Below, piece after piece: positions 34,276 to 43,970 of a stretch of 64,000 nucleotides of DNA; positions within the stretch are counted from its first letter, which is position 1; each line of letters begins with the position of its first letter. Below the pieces are notes generated by a model. That model had not been told where the DNA came from and ran no database searches. It saw only the letters and a list, made by a program, of their open reading frames with translations. Source of the DNA: Rana temporaria (taxonomy: Eukaryota; Chordata; Amphibia; Anura; Ranidae); assembly GCF_905171775.1 (NCBI RefSeq), contig NC_053489.1, forward strand, positions 139,454,642 through 139,518,641, in the 5' to 3' direction. A program made the position numbers and the translations under genes.

Positions 34276-34905
34276 GTTCATTGGATAAGCAGTGTTTTTT
34301 GTAGAAACGGTGGGGGTTATTTACGAAAGGCAAATCCACTTTGCACTACAAGTGCACTGCAAGTGCACTTTCACTTTCATGCCGCTCCGTGGCATGTTGT
34401 TGATCAGGCCGCACAGCCGGTGGTAAGTGACGACCGCTGCCTGGACAGGGTTAACACAGGCCACGGCTGCCACTCGCCTACTACCATGCGGCCATGCCTG
34501 TGTGTTCTCAGGCAGAACTAGCGGCTGCATGGGCTGAGCTGTGTGTCTCTCTCACACACAGCTCAGCCTCAGAGCTGCGCTGACAGTTCCACTCTCGGCC
34601 CCTACAGACTGCTTCTCCTCATCCAGAGCCATAGGTGTCCGCACGGTGGGGTAAGGGGGGGGGGAGCTGCGGGCCACTGTCAGGATGTTCCTCCCCCTTT
34701 CTCATGTCGGCAGCGGGAAGAGAAGAACCAATCAGAAAGAACTAGTGGGGCATCCTGGGATATATAGTCCCAGAGATAGGTGGCCCAATTGATCTCAGCA
34801 GGGAGACGGCTACAGTCCCCAGCATGCACTCTGCTGAGGGAAAAGAGAAAACCTGGAAACAAGCTGAGCAGTGCTAGACAGGTACTACAGGAGACATGGA
34901 AAAAG
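34276..34905. repeat. GC-rich dispersed repeat preceding a minisatellite
   Basis: It contains GGTGGGGTAAGGGGGGGGGG and GGCATCCTGGGATATATAGT, the latter similar to 24264-24283. Short direct repeats AAGTGCACTGCAAGTGCACT lie at 34350-34369. Confidence 0.5.
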
Positions 34906-35568
34906 AGAGAACTTTGGTGGGGGAACTAATAGCCCCAGCATCACCAGATAGAGCCACGCTGTACCCGCACCACCAGAGAGAACCAGAGAGCCACACTGTA
35001 CATGCACCACCATAGAGAGCAAGCTGTACCCGCACCACCAGAGAGCCAGACTGTACCCGCACCACCAGAAAGCCATGCTGTACCTGCACCACCAGAGAGC
35101 CACGCTGTGCCTGCACTACCAGAGAGCCATGCTGTACCCGCACTACCAAAGAGCCACGCTGTAGCCGCACTACCAGAGAGCTATGCTGTACCATCACTAC
35201 CAGAGAGCCACGCTGTAACTGCACTACCAAAGAGCCACGCTGTACCCGTACCACCAGAGAGAGCCATGAGAGCCACGCTGTACCCGCACTACCAGAGAGC
35301 CATGCTGTACCCACACCACCAGAGAGCCACGCTGTACCCGCACCACCAGAGAGAGCCATGAGAGCCACGCTGTATCTGCACCACCAGAGAGCCACGCTGT
35401 ACCCACACCACCATAGAGCTCCATGAAAGCCACGCTGTACCCGCACCACCAGAGAGCCACGCTGAACCCGCACCACCAAAGAGCCACACTGTACCCACGC
35501 CACCAGAGAGAGCCATGAGAGCCACGCTGTACCCGCACCATCATAGAGCCACGCTGCACCCACCCTCG
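34906..35568. repeat. Minisatellite, unit CCAGAGAGCCACGCTGTACC (about 27 bp)
   Basis: About 24 units of roughly 27 bp (CCACGCTGTACCCGCACCAC plus CAGAGAG), with some longer units containing GAGAGCCATGA. A frame of 229 codons on the minus strand is a product of the 3n unit. The array is interrupted by a LINE fragment and resumes at 36425. Confidence 0.9.
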
Positions 35569-36424
35569 GACTAGAGAAATGCCTTACTATGATAGAAAAC
35601 TGGATGACGAAGAGTTATCTTAAACTCAACGGCTCAAAAACAGAACTTCTCCTGTTTCACGCCAACCGGAAAAATCATCCAGTAACAACATGGACACCCC
35701 CGCCCATTCTGGGTAAAACCATTACCCCTAGCACCAAAGTCAAAAGTCATTTTCGACACCAACATGACAATGGATGCACAAATAGGGTCAGTGGTCAGTG
35801 CATCGCACCATCTGCTGCGCCTACTACGCAGACTCACTCCCTTTATCCCAAAAGAAGACATAGCAGTCGTGGTGGGTACAATTATCAACGCCAGACTTGA
35901 CTATGCAAATGCCCTTTATCTCGGACTCCCCAAATACCAAATCACTCGTCTGCAAGTCATTCAAAATACGGCTGCTCGACTAGTGACTGGGAAAAAAACA
36001 TGGGAATCAATCTCACCTTCACTGAGATCCCTTCATTGGCTCCCAGTAAAAGACAGAATCACTTTCAAAGCACTCTGCTTAACGCATAAGTGTATCCAAG
36101 GAAACGCCTCCCAATATCTATGCGGAAAAATAAAATCTCACAAACCCAATCGCGTTCTGCGATCCACCAACCAAAATCTACTCCAGATACCCAAAGCTAG
36201 ATACAAGTCCAAAGGAGAACGAAGATTCGCAGTCCAAGGACCTAGACTGTGGAACGCTCTACCAACCACCATCTGATTGGAGGTGAACCACTTGGCCTTC
36301 AGAAGAAAGATCAAAACCCATCTCTTCTGAGATCAAAAAGTTCACTCAGGGAATGGATACTAAGCGCCCAGAGGCGATGCAGTTCGCATGTGTTGCGCTA
36401 TATAAGTTTCTCACTCACTCACAC
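35569..36424 (+). mobile_element. LINE 3' end (L2/CR1-like) inserted in the minisatellite
   Basis: A decayed reverse transcriptase C-terminal region is followed by a short 3' UTR with GTGTTGCGCTATATAAGTTT and a (TCAC)n tail at 36409-36422. Minisatellite units flank both sides. The 5' truncation is typical of LINE insertion. Confidence 0.75.
35589..36276 (+). pseudogene. LINE reverse transcriptase C-terminal fragment
   Basis: The first frame gives MIENWMTKSYLKLNGSKTEL (35589 on). A frame change near 35760 leads to MTMDAQIGSVVSASHHLLRL, INARLDYANALYLGLPKYQI, RLQVIQNTAARLVTGKK, LHWLPVKDRITFKALCLTHK and ending GPRLWNALPTTI. These are the hallmark blocks of the thumb and C-terminal region of L2/CR1-group LINEs. 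The catalytic YADD region lies upstream and is absent. Frame break and truncation make it inactive. Confidence 0.85.
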
Positions 36425-36590
36425 TACCATCGAGCCACGCTGTACCAGGACTACCAGAGACCCAAGCTGTACCCGCACTACCCAAGAGGCACACTGTACC
36501 CACAACACCAGAGAGCCATGCTGAACCCGCACCACCAGAAAGAGAGTGTCATGCTGTCCAGAACCACCAGCGAGAGCAAATCACTGTAAC
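36425..36590. repeat. Minisatellite continuation after the LINE
   Basis: Units such as GAGCCACGCTGTACCAGGAC resume directly after the LINE tail, with more drift than on the left side. Confidence 0.8.
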
Positions 36591-37298
36591 TGGGCAGTGT
36601 GGGCACAATAGGAGACACAGTACTGTGTGGAGGACTGACACCAGCCAACCCACACGAAACCCCCCCCCCCCCCCCCCAGGTCCCTGGAAAAGTTGGCTGC
36701 TCAGTCTAAAATGCCCGGGCCTATTTTTTGTCCAGGCCTGGTCAAGGCTAAATATATTCCAGGTAAAGTAAATGAAGTAGCTGAGCCATGTTCTTGTTCA
36801 TAGATGCAGCTACAGTTTATTTTCCCTGGTGCCAGCAGCAGATTGTCATGGAATGCCATGTCCAGTCCACCTCATTTATGGAAAATCATCTACCGTACTT
36901 TCAGAAAATATTAAAAAATATTTGGCTGCTTCTTCATGGTCTGGTTATCGGTCATCTTGGTTTCTATGGTTACAATTTTTGAATTCAAATAATGTTCATC
37001 TGTTAACTTGTTCTGAGAATATGGTCCTATTATTTCTAGAATTTCTTATGGGGGAAAACAAATATTCTTGGTCTTTTGCAAAATGCTGTCTGGGATTTAG
37101 TTTTTTTTCAAAAATGTAATAATTTTACTTCTTCTGTACAAGTATGAAGTAAAAAAAATGCACCTGTAGCATTTACAGAGCAATTGACATGCATTAGGGC
37201 CTGAAGGGACCCAAAGGGCCTGGTATGTGTTCGGGGGACACACGCTGTTTTTTTCACATCTTTTATGTTGTACATTCTTCTGTCACTGGTATGTATAC
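36591..37298. other. No supported gene
   Basis: A C19 run lies near 36660-36679. The rest is AT-rich unique DNA without supported exons. Confidence 0.4.
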
Positions 37299-37655
37299 AT
37301 ACCCCACAACTTTATGAGATGGGAACAAGGGACACCTATTGGCAGAAGTATGTAGGCATAGGACACACCCCCTGCCACACCCCCTTAAAGTAGAATTGTG
37401 CAAAAAAAAAAAAAAAAAATGTTAAACCCACAAGTGCTTTTTTTTTTACAACTATTCCTTTATATTGGCTTTTGAAATTTACAAATGCAGCAATTTAGAA
37501 ATTGGATGAAAGGTTTAGCACTGGGAAATACTTTTTGAAAGATAAAAAGTGCATTTTATATCCAACTATATAGATCAGACCAAAATGAGGGACAAATGAG
37601 GAGGAAAGAGGGACAGAGGGACATTGCTCTGAATTAGGGACAGTTGGGAGCTATG
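37299..37655. repeat. Dispersed element with CATA.C.C.CAACT ends, copy 2 (inverted)
   Basis: It begins CATACCCCACAACTTTATGA and ends ACAGTTGGGAGCTATG. It is the reverse orientation of 29659-30051, sharing GGACACACCCCCTGCCACAC and GAGGGACAAATGAGGAGG. Confidence 0.7.
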
Positions 37656-37974
37656 TGTATATTATATCCATACCTGCATTTATTCCTAAAATAATTGTTA
37701 GTTATGGTAAGTGTCGGTTCACACTGGGGCAACACGACTTCCAGCGCGACTTTACAAGGCAACTTGGAGACGTCTTGAGCGCGACTTCAGCGATACTTGG
37801 AGCGACTTACAGCGCGACTTCAAGTCGCCTCCAGGACAGGCGACTTTACCAGTGGCCAATCACATAATAATCTCCTCTGTGGGAGGGAGGGGGTTTGCCT
37901 TAGAAAACTATTTTCACTTCCTGGAAAGTTGCTTCAGTTAAGACACTAATCCGACTTCCATTAAAACCAATGGG

Positions 37975-38704
37975 CCAGATTCTCGTAGATCGACGTATCT
38001 TTGTTCCGGCGTAGCGTATCCTATTTACGCCACGCCTCCGCAACTTAGACGGGCAAGTGCTGTATTCTTAAAGCGCTTGCTCCGTAAATTGCGGCAGCGT
38101 ATCGTAAATAGGCCGGCGTAAGCCCGCCTAATTTAAATTTGGAACAGAGGGGCGTGTTTTATGTAAATAACTTGTGACCCGACGTGATTGACGGTTTTCA
38201 CGAATGGCGCATGCGCTGTCCGTGGAATATCCCAGTGTGCATTGCTCCAAAGTACGCCGCAAGGACGTATTGGTTTTGACGTGCAGCCCCATTCACGGAC
38301 GACTTACGCAAATGACGTAAAATATTCAAAATTCGACGCGGGAATAACGTCAATACTTAACATTGGTACACTGCATGTACGCCTCATATAGCAGGGGTAA
38401 CTTTATGATGGGAAAAGCCTAACGTAAACGGCGTATCTGTACTGCGTCGGCCAGGCGTACGTTCGTGAATTCGCGTATCTAGCTGATTTACATATTTCTA
38501 GTCATAAATCAGCGTACACGCCCCTATCGGCCAGCGTAAATATGCAGTTAAGATCCGACAGCGTAAGAGACTTACGCCGGTCGGATCTAATAGAAATCTA
38601 TGCGTAACTGATTCTAAGAATCAGGCGCATAGATACAACCGCTCAGACTCAGAGATACGACAGCGTATCTGGAGATACGCTATCTCCTTTGAGAATCTGG
38701 ACCA
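37975..38704. mobile_element. MITE, GGCCCAGATTC family, copy 3, AAT target duplication
   Basis: Ends (G)GGCCAGATTCTCG and GAGAATCTGGACC are inverted. AAT lies on both sides, and the host reads ...AATGGSTACAAG in the empty copy near 55560. It contains GGCGCATGCGC (38206-38216) and the family's ATCCGACAG stem. Confidence 0.75.
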
Positions 38705-38788
38705 ATGGGTACAAGTCAACCTAGAAGTCGCCTTGAAGTAGTACAGGGACCCTTTCTGAAGTTGGAGTAACTTCAGTAGTGTGCATTA

Positions 38789-39074
38789 AAGTGGGGGTTC
38801 ACCCTAAAAAAAAAAAAAAATTGCGTCAGCTACAGTATGCCTTTATTTTTATTTTTTGCGCTGTACTCACAGTTTAATCCATTAGTTAAGTTTCAGACTC
38901 CCGCGGGGGAACATGATTGACGGCCGGCTATGGCGCGTCACGCTTCCCGAAAATAGCCGAAATAGTACTTGGCTCTTCACGGCGCCTGTGCAGTCAGCTC
39001 CTAGTCTGTGCGCAGGCGCCGTATAGCGCCGTGAAGAGCCGAGTCCTACTCCGGCTATTTTCGGGAAGCGTGAC
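38789..39074. mobile_element. MITE, AGTGGGGGTTCACCC family, right end reduced
   Basis: The left end AGTGGGGGTTCACCC follows TTAA. The right side ends CGTGACGCT before TTAAGACGGCTC, so nearly all of the right terminal repeat is missing. The host copy near 55645 reads TATTAAGACGGCTC without an insert. A GCGCC-rich stem (CTTCACGGCGCCTGTGCAGT) lies in the middle. Confidence 0.65.
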
Positions 39075-39222
39075 GCTTTAAGACGGCTCTCATTCACTTC
39101 CATGTAATTTGTCATGTCGCACGACTTGGGGCAATACAAGTCGCCCCCCAGGTCGCGTAGTGTGAACCGCTGTAGTGTCACAGTTTGCTGCCTATCCTAG
39201 AATGCTGTGGAAGTCACGGGGC

Positions 39223-39494
39223 GGCCAACTGCGCATGCGTGATGCGTTCCAAACGCAAGTGCGATGCGTTCCAATGGATTTTCGACAGTACACACCAGCG
39301 AACCCGGCATTCAGGGCGACGTGGATTTCGAGGAAAGTGGCCAGTCGGCTCTTTTTTTAACATCCTCCAATCCACAGGGATGTTAAGGAAAGAGCCTGGA
39401 TGCCGACCGAGGTTTCACTGGTGTGCACTGTCGTGAATGCATTGGAACGCATCGCATTTGCGTTTGGAACGCATCACACATGCGCAGTTGGCCG
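39223..39494. repeat. Fold-back element with arms GGCCAACTGCGCATGCGT
   Basis: Arm 39223-39280 (CTGCGCATGCGTGATGCG, CAAACGCAAGTGCGATGCG) pairs with 39438-39494. It carries an NRF1-like site in each arm and lies just upstream of the putative promoter. Confidence 0.7.
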
Positions 39495-39779
39495 CCACGT
39501 GATTTCCTACACCGGCTCTGAGGGAACACATAATAAACATGGGGGAGGGGTTGGAGTCTCACATTTCACTGCAAAAAAAAAACTGAAATGTGAGCTGTAC
39601 AGTTTGCTGCAATGCCCTGAGGATGAGATATATATTGGCGCCCTCTCATAGAACATTCCACAGCTTTGTACACACCCTCTAAGGACATTCGATTCATTTA
39701 CAATCCTCCTCCTACACTTCTCTCCAATTGTCTTGTACAACCCGCCCTCCGACATAGTACAGCCCATCCTCCCCCACTT

Positions 39780-39905
39780 CGCTCATATGGTACAGCCCAG
39801 GACATGCAGTATGTAAGCTCGCGCACCTCCTCTTCCTTTCTGCTTGGTTCGGTCTGGGAGCGGCACGTGTATGATGTCCTCCGAGACGTGCGATCTAGTA
39901 ATGGC
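39780..39905 (+). promoter_or_regulatory. Putative housekeeping-type promoter and transcription start region
   Basis: GC-richer sequence with CTCTTCCTTTCTGC, an E-box CACGTG (39864-39869) and TAATGGCGGCGG at 39899-39910, a YY1-type ATGGCGGC of the kind found just downstream of many TATA-less starts. No TATA box is evident. The assignment is inferred from motif order and the splice donor at 39980. Confidence 0.4.
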
Positions 39906-39979
39906 GGCGGTCGGCTGCTTGTGTTCCCGGCCAGTGAGGGCCCCAGCCCGGTGATATCCCGTGACACCTCCCGCCGCAG

Positions 39980-41391
39980 GTGAGCGTCAGACGTAATAAA
40001 TGGAGTTCAGCCTGTGAGCTCTCCAGAGTTGAGCTAATGTGATGAGGTCCACGTGGGGTGTCCGGCCTGTCACAGGTGGACATTACTTCGGGTGATCTTA
40101 TCCGGTCATCCCATAGACATGTGTTCTGGGTGGTGATTGGAGATGGTTACCTAACCTCTGCACATATTGTGTTACACTGAACTGACTTGCTGGTCCTCTT
40201 GGGGCCTGTTCACGCCACGTGCAATCCACTGTGGGTTTTTTTAATACATGGAAAGTGGCTTATATGGTTTTCAATTGAATGGTTCGCACCAGTGTGTTCT
40301 GGGCTTTTCAGTCCCAGGGGGGGAAGTTGAATGTGCTGCATTTTCCTGGGCTAGAATGCAGTAACATGCATTGGAATGTATCCAATGCACTGACCCCCCA
40401 GCAAGGGGGGGGGGGGGATCTGGACAATGAGTTTCTGGCACAGCTAGATAACTTGCATTGCTGTGCTCTCCTGCTTAGTGTGGTCTGTTTTTAATAGGAA
40501 AGCAGAGGGACTGGCAGGAACACCAGATTTCACACAAAGGAAGCAATACAAAGCATAATTTCTCATACAAGTACGTGGTACAGCAGCCACATATCAGGAA
40601 TGTGTTGGGTTTACATATATTAGCCCTGGCTCACACTAATTCAGTGCGGTATTCACTGCGATTCCAATGCTCTTCCTGCACTGCATCACAATCTGTTAAT
40701 GTGAACTGCTGTACATGTTGAAAACTGTTCACAAAACTGCGATTGGCAGAATTGGATTGTAAAGGTGTGAGCACCCATCCAATTCCAGTGCGACAAAGTG
40801 CATGCACCTTTTTTGTGTGATTGGAGCCATACAAAATGAAAGGCCTCAAATCTCACGAAATCTTATGTGATGCAATGCCTATCTGAATCGCATGCAGTTC
40901 GCTGCACTATGTGCTTGTTGCACAGAAGTTGACTGCCTCTCTGATCTATAGACATTGGAAAGCACTGTCCAGCAAATCCATTTATTGAATCCTCCCAAGT
41001 GTCCAGGCAGGGGGAAGTAAGACTGAGGTGTCTGGTCTCCTTTTGCCCCTTTATCACCTGTAAGTGCCTTAGGAGTAAGGTTGAGCTCCAGCGTGTTCGC
41101 ATGGTGCAGAGCCCGCCAGGAAGTCTGCACGGCGCTGCGCTAATCACAGCCAGGGAGACATTGTCTCGATGCTCGGCTGCAGAGATCAGGAAATGTCTCC
41201 CTGGCTGTGATTAGCGCAGTGCCGTGCAGACTTCCTGACGGGCTCTGCACATGTACCATGTGAACACGCTGCAGCTCATCCTTGCTTAGGAGCCCTTTAT
41301 TGACATCCAGGGCCATGTTTCTGATTGTATGATTACTGTTTTTATAGCCTTTCCAGAATGTCTAATTTTGTATTTGTTTTATTCTCTCTAG
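39980..41391 (+). other. Intron 1 of the putative unit: MITE piece and 57-bp-arm hairpin
   Basis: 40622-40870 has a MITE-like CACACTAATTCAGTGCGGTA piece. 41106-41162 pairs with 41192-41248 (CAGGAAGTCTGCACGGCGCT against AGTGCCGTGCAGACTTCCTG), with few mismatches and a 29-nt loop containing CTCGGCTGC. G9-10 runs lie near 40407. No other exon is supported. Confidence 0.5.
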
Positions 41392-41767
41392 GTCACTGTT
41401 AGAAGAGCTGGTTCCATGAGTGAGGCCGATGTGGAGTATGCTGCCTGTAGTTTATGTACTACATGTAAGTTCATTGCAAAGCTAAAGAACATGAGACGGC
41501 GCTGTGCATGACATATGGAGCTACCATTGTCTTCTCATACTGCAGGTCCAACATCACCAGGGGCCACAAATTACCAATGCAGCTACTGACTGGTAGTTCA
41601 GGCAAAGGCAAGTCCCCATATTGTAGGGCCTAGGTAGCCTAATAAGGCCAAGGGTAGGGCTATGCTCATGCGGCTTGGGCATTTCCAGATAAAATGGATC
41701 CGTATGTTAAGTGGGCAGTGGTTTTCATTTATTACAAATATTTATAGAGCAGGGATAACAAACAGTA

Positions 41768-41882
41768 TTTCCCTGTTCGTCTTTCAGGACAGGTACTGTA
41801 GAGAGACACAGGCTCCTCCCCTCACAGGAAACACCGCCTTCCAATTAAGAATTTAAGCCTCATCCTCCCTCAGCTCCTCAGT
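41768..41882. repeat. Left inverted terminal repeat of DIRS family B
   Basis: It begins TTTCCCTGTTCGTCTTTCAG and ends CTCAGCTCCTCAGTTT. The reverse complement is at 47114-47220. The outermost TTTCCCTGTTC is found only here and, complemented, in the internal region. Confidence 0.9.
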
Positions 41883-42362
41883 TTATGGTGTTTCCTCCGG
41901 AGGGGAGACACCGCTGGGGGCCAAGGGCCAGACAGCTGGGGAAGCTGAGGCCAGTTTTCCTGAGAGGGGGGACCTGTTCTCCCTGGGCTCAGGGCTATTT
42001 TTTAAACGCATGGCGTCCTGGTTGACTGGGGAAGTCACTTACCCAGGACATCGCCGTGTAGCGTCCCGCGGACATTCCTGGGGTGGATTCAGCCGCGGAG
42101 GCCTATTCACTCAACGCACAGGGGTGGCGCTGCAGGCGGGGTGCACGCTCCCTGTGAGATTTCACAGTCGGCCAGGAGCTGGGCCGGACCGGATGACGAG
42201 TGACGTCAGTTCCGGGGGGGGCGGGCACTTCCGCCGGATACGCGTCACTGGTCCCGGACGCTGCAGTGTGAAAAGGCCTGACGCTGGGCTGGTGCGGCCT
42301 CTCTCTTCTCAGCCGTAGGGTCGGCGTTTTGGCAGGCAGTCGCGACCACATTCCTCAGCGAG

Positions 42363-43970
42363 ATGTCGGAAGCAGAGGCTTCCCGTGCACCTCCGGATGA
42401 CGACAGCACCAGCCACTCTAAGGTAAGGAGAACCCTGGGGTGGTGTTCCCTTATCATGTTGTACAGCTTCACTGGTGATTTTTTTTTTTTTTTTTGTTTT
42501 CTTCTCCTGGTGGTCGGGGAGTTTGTTAGTGTAGTGTGTCTGGAACCCTGGTGGTGGTTGGTCCTAGAACACTCCTGGTGGTTACCTGTGTTATGCGCTG
42601 GTCTCTCTTTTAATCTAGCCTCCACTTTCTTCTGTGTTTTTCAGAAATCCACAGAAAAATCAGCCCACAGCAGGAAGAAATGTCCTTCCTGCAGATCTTC
42701 ACTTAGTGAGAGTTGGAACAAAGCACTTTGCAGGAGATGTATTGAGGGGCTGGTTAAAGAAAGGGAGGCAGAGCAGGCATCTGAATTAGCAGCTTCTATG
42801 AAAGAGCTTTCTGGCACCTTTCAATCGTTTAAAGATATTTTTGCTAATTTTCAATTGCCCCAAAGCAGCCCTTCTGTAGCGCAACAGGTAATTCCACCGA
42901 ATCCTGAGGTTCTTCCCTCTGGGAGTAGAGAGAAACCTGCGGATATCAGAGAGGATGCTGAGGAGGAGCAAGACAGTGCCGCTTCTAGCTCCCAAGAGGA
43001 GTCAGATAGTGAGAAGACAGAGGCAGGGTCCTCAAAGGTCTCTCGCTACAAGCTTTCCCTTGAAGAGGTGGAAGAGTTATTGGAAACTATCCACGCTACT
43101 TTAGGGATAGTTGAGGAGAAAAAGACACTGTCACTCCATGACCAGATGTACAGTGGTTTGGGAGAACAAAAGAAAAGGGTTTTTCCAGTCCATGAAGTAC
43201 TGGTCAATGCCATCAAAAAAGAATGGCAGGACCCAGAGAGGAAACCTTTCTTCTCAAACTCTTTGAAGAGGAGGTTTCCTTTTTCTGAAGAGGAGGCTTC
43301 AGTATGGAACAAATCCCCCAAACTAGATGCCGCCTTTTCGCAGGTATCCCGACATACGGACTTGGCGTTCGAGGACATGGGGGTCCTTTCAGACCCCATG
43401 GACAGGCGGATGGATTCGCTATTAAAAAAGTCCTGGGATGCTTCCCAGGGGAACCTTAAGCCAGCTATGGCAGCAACAGTGGTGGCCCGTAATTTAGAGC
43501 ATTGGCTCTTACAAATTAAGGCACATATTGAGGCCGGAACGCCAAAAGAGACTATACTTTCCTCTTTTCCAACTTTACTGAGTGGCGTACGGTATGTAGC
43601 GGACGCCTCAGCAGAGTCAATCCGCATGTCTGCCAGATCTGCAGCTCTATCTAATTCTGCAAGAAGAGCTCTCTGGCTCAAGACATGGCAGGGGGATAGC
43701 GCCTCAAAGGTTAAATTGTGCGGGATCCCCCTTACAGGAGACTTATTATTTGGGCCAGGCTTGGAGGCTGTCTTAGATCGTACAGCCGACAAGAAGAAGG
43801 CTTTCCCCTTAAAGAAAAAATTTGGGGGACAGACAAAGAAAAAATTCTGGACCCAAAAGAAGGTGGAAGTCCCCAAACCTGAGGGAAAGAAAAAGTTTTG
43901 GGGACCAAAAGGGAAAGGCCGTGCCGGGGCACTTTTTCGTGCTCCTGAACAGCCCCAAAAACCTCAATGA
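42363..43970 (+). CDS. DIRS gag-like protein (with probable in-frame intron)
   Basis: Nucleocapsid-type protein assumed to package the element RNA. The frame is open from ATG 42363 (after CGAG) to TGA 43968-43970, 535 codons. Residues 21-94 are an odd hydrophobic stretch with a phenylalanine run, encoded by 42423-42644. That stretch starts AAG/GTAAGG and ends TTTTTCAG/AAA and is 222 nt, a multiple of three. Removing it would give a 461-residue protein. After it comes CPSC...CRRC, a zinc-binding-like CxxC pair, then acidic and serine-rich sequence, then a long helical domain and a lysine-rich tail (KKKFGGQTKKKFWTQKK). It overlaps the RT frame by 149 nt. Confidence 0.8.
   Translation: MSEAEASRAPPDDDSTSHSKVRRTLGWCSLIMLYSFTGDFFFFFCFLLLVVGEFVSVVCLEPWWWLVLEHSWWLPVLCAGLSFNLASTFFCVFQKSTEKSAHSRKKCPSCRSSLSESWNKALCRRCIEGLVKEREAEQASELAASMKELSGTFQSFKDIFANFQLPQSSPSVAQQVIPPNPEVLPSGSREKPADIREDAEEEQDSAASSSQEESDSEKTEAGSSKVSRYKLSLEEVEELLETIHATLGIVEEKKTLSLHDQMYSGLGEQKKRVFPVHEVLVNAIKKEWQDPERKPFFSNSLKRRFPFSEEEASVWNKSPKLDAAFSQVSRHTDLAFEDMGVLSDPMDRRMDSLLKKSWDASQGNLKPAMAATVVARNLEHWLLQIKAHIEAGTPKETILSSFPTLLSGVRYVADASAESIRMSARSAALSNSARRALWLKTWQGDSASKVKLCGIPLTGDLLFGPGLEAVLDRTADKKKAFPLKKKFGGQTKKKFWTQKKVEVPKPEGKKKFWGPKGKGRAGALFRAPEQPQKPQ
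42423..42644 (+). other. Probable spliceosomal intron inside DIRS gag
   Basis: Donor AAG/GTAAGG, then TTTTTTTTTTTTTTTGTTTTC, and the acceptor TTCTTCTGTGTTTTTCAG. Length 222 nt, no stop in frame. The translated segment is hydrophobic and unlike the polar flanks. The inference needs transcript data. Confidence 0.5.

Larger units (their letters stand above)
37711..39172. mobile_element. MITE, GNCGGTTCACACTGGGGC family, carrying two nested MITEs
   Basis: Ends GTCGGTTCACACTGGGGCAA and GTCGCGTAGTGTGAACCGC are inverted; GCGACTT blocks recur. A cleaner copy at 55301-55750 lacks both insertions. Nested elements are at 37975-38704 and 38789-39074. Confidence 0.75.

Noticed and set aside
34874..35563. 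229-codon minus-strand frame with VVRVQRGSL repeats
   Set aside because: Product of a 27-bp minisatellite; several overlapping frames are open equally, and the array is split by a LINE.
43046..43876. 276-codon minus-strand frame inside gag
   Set aside because: Shadow of the gag coding frame; no domain and antisense to an element gene.
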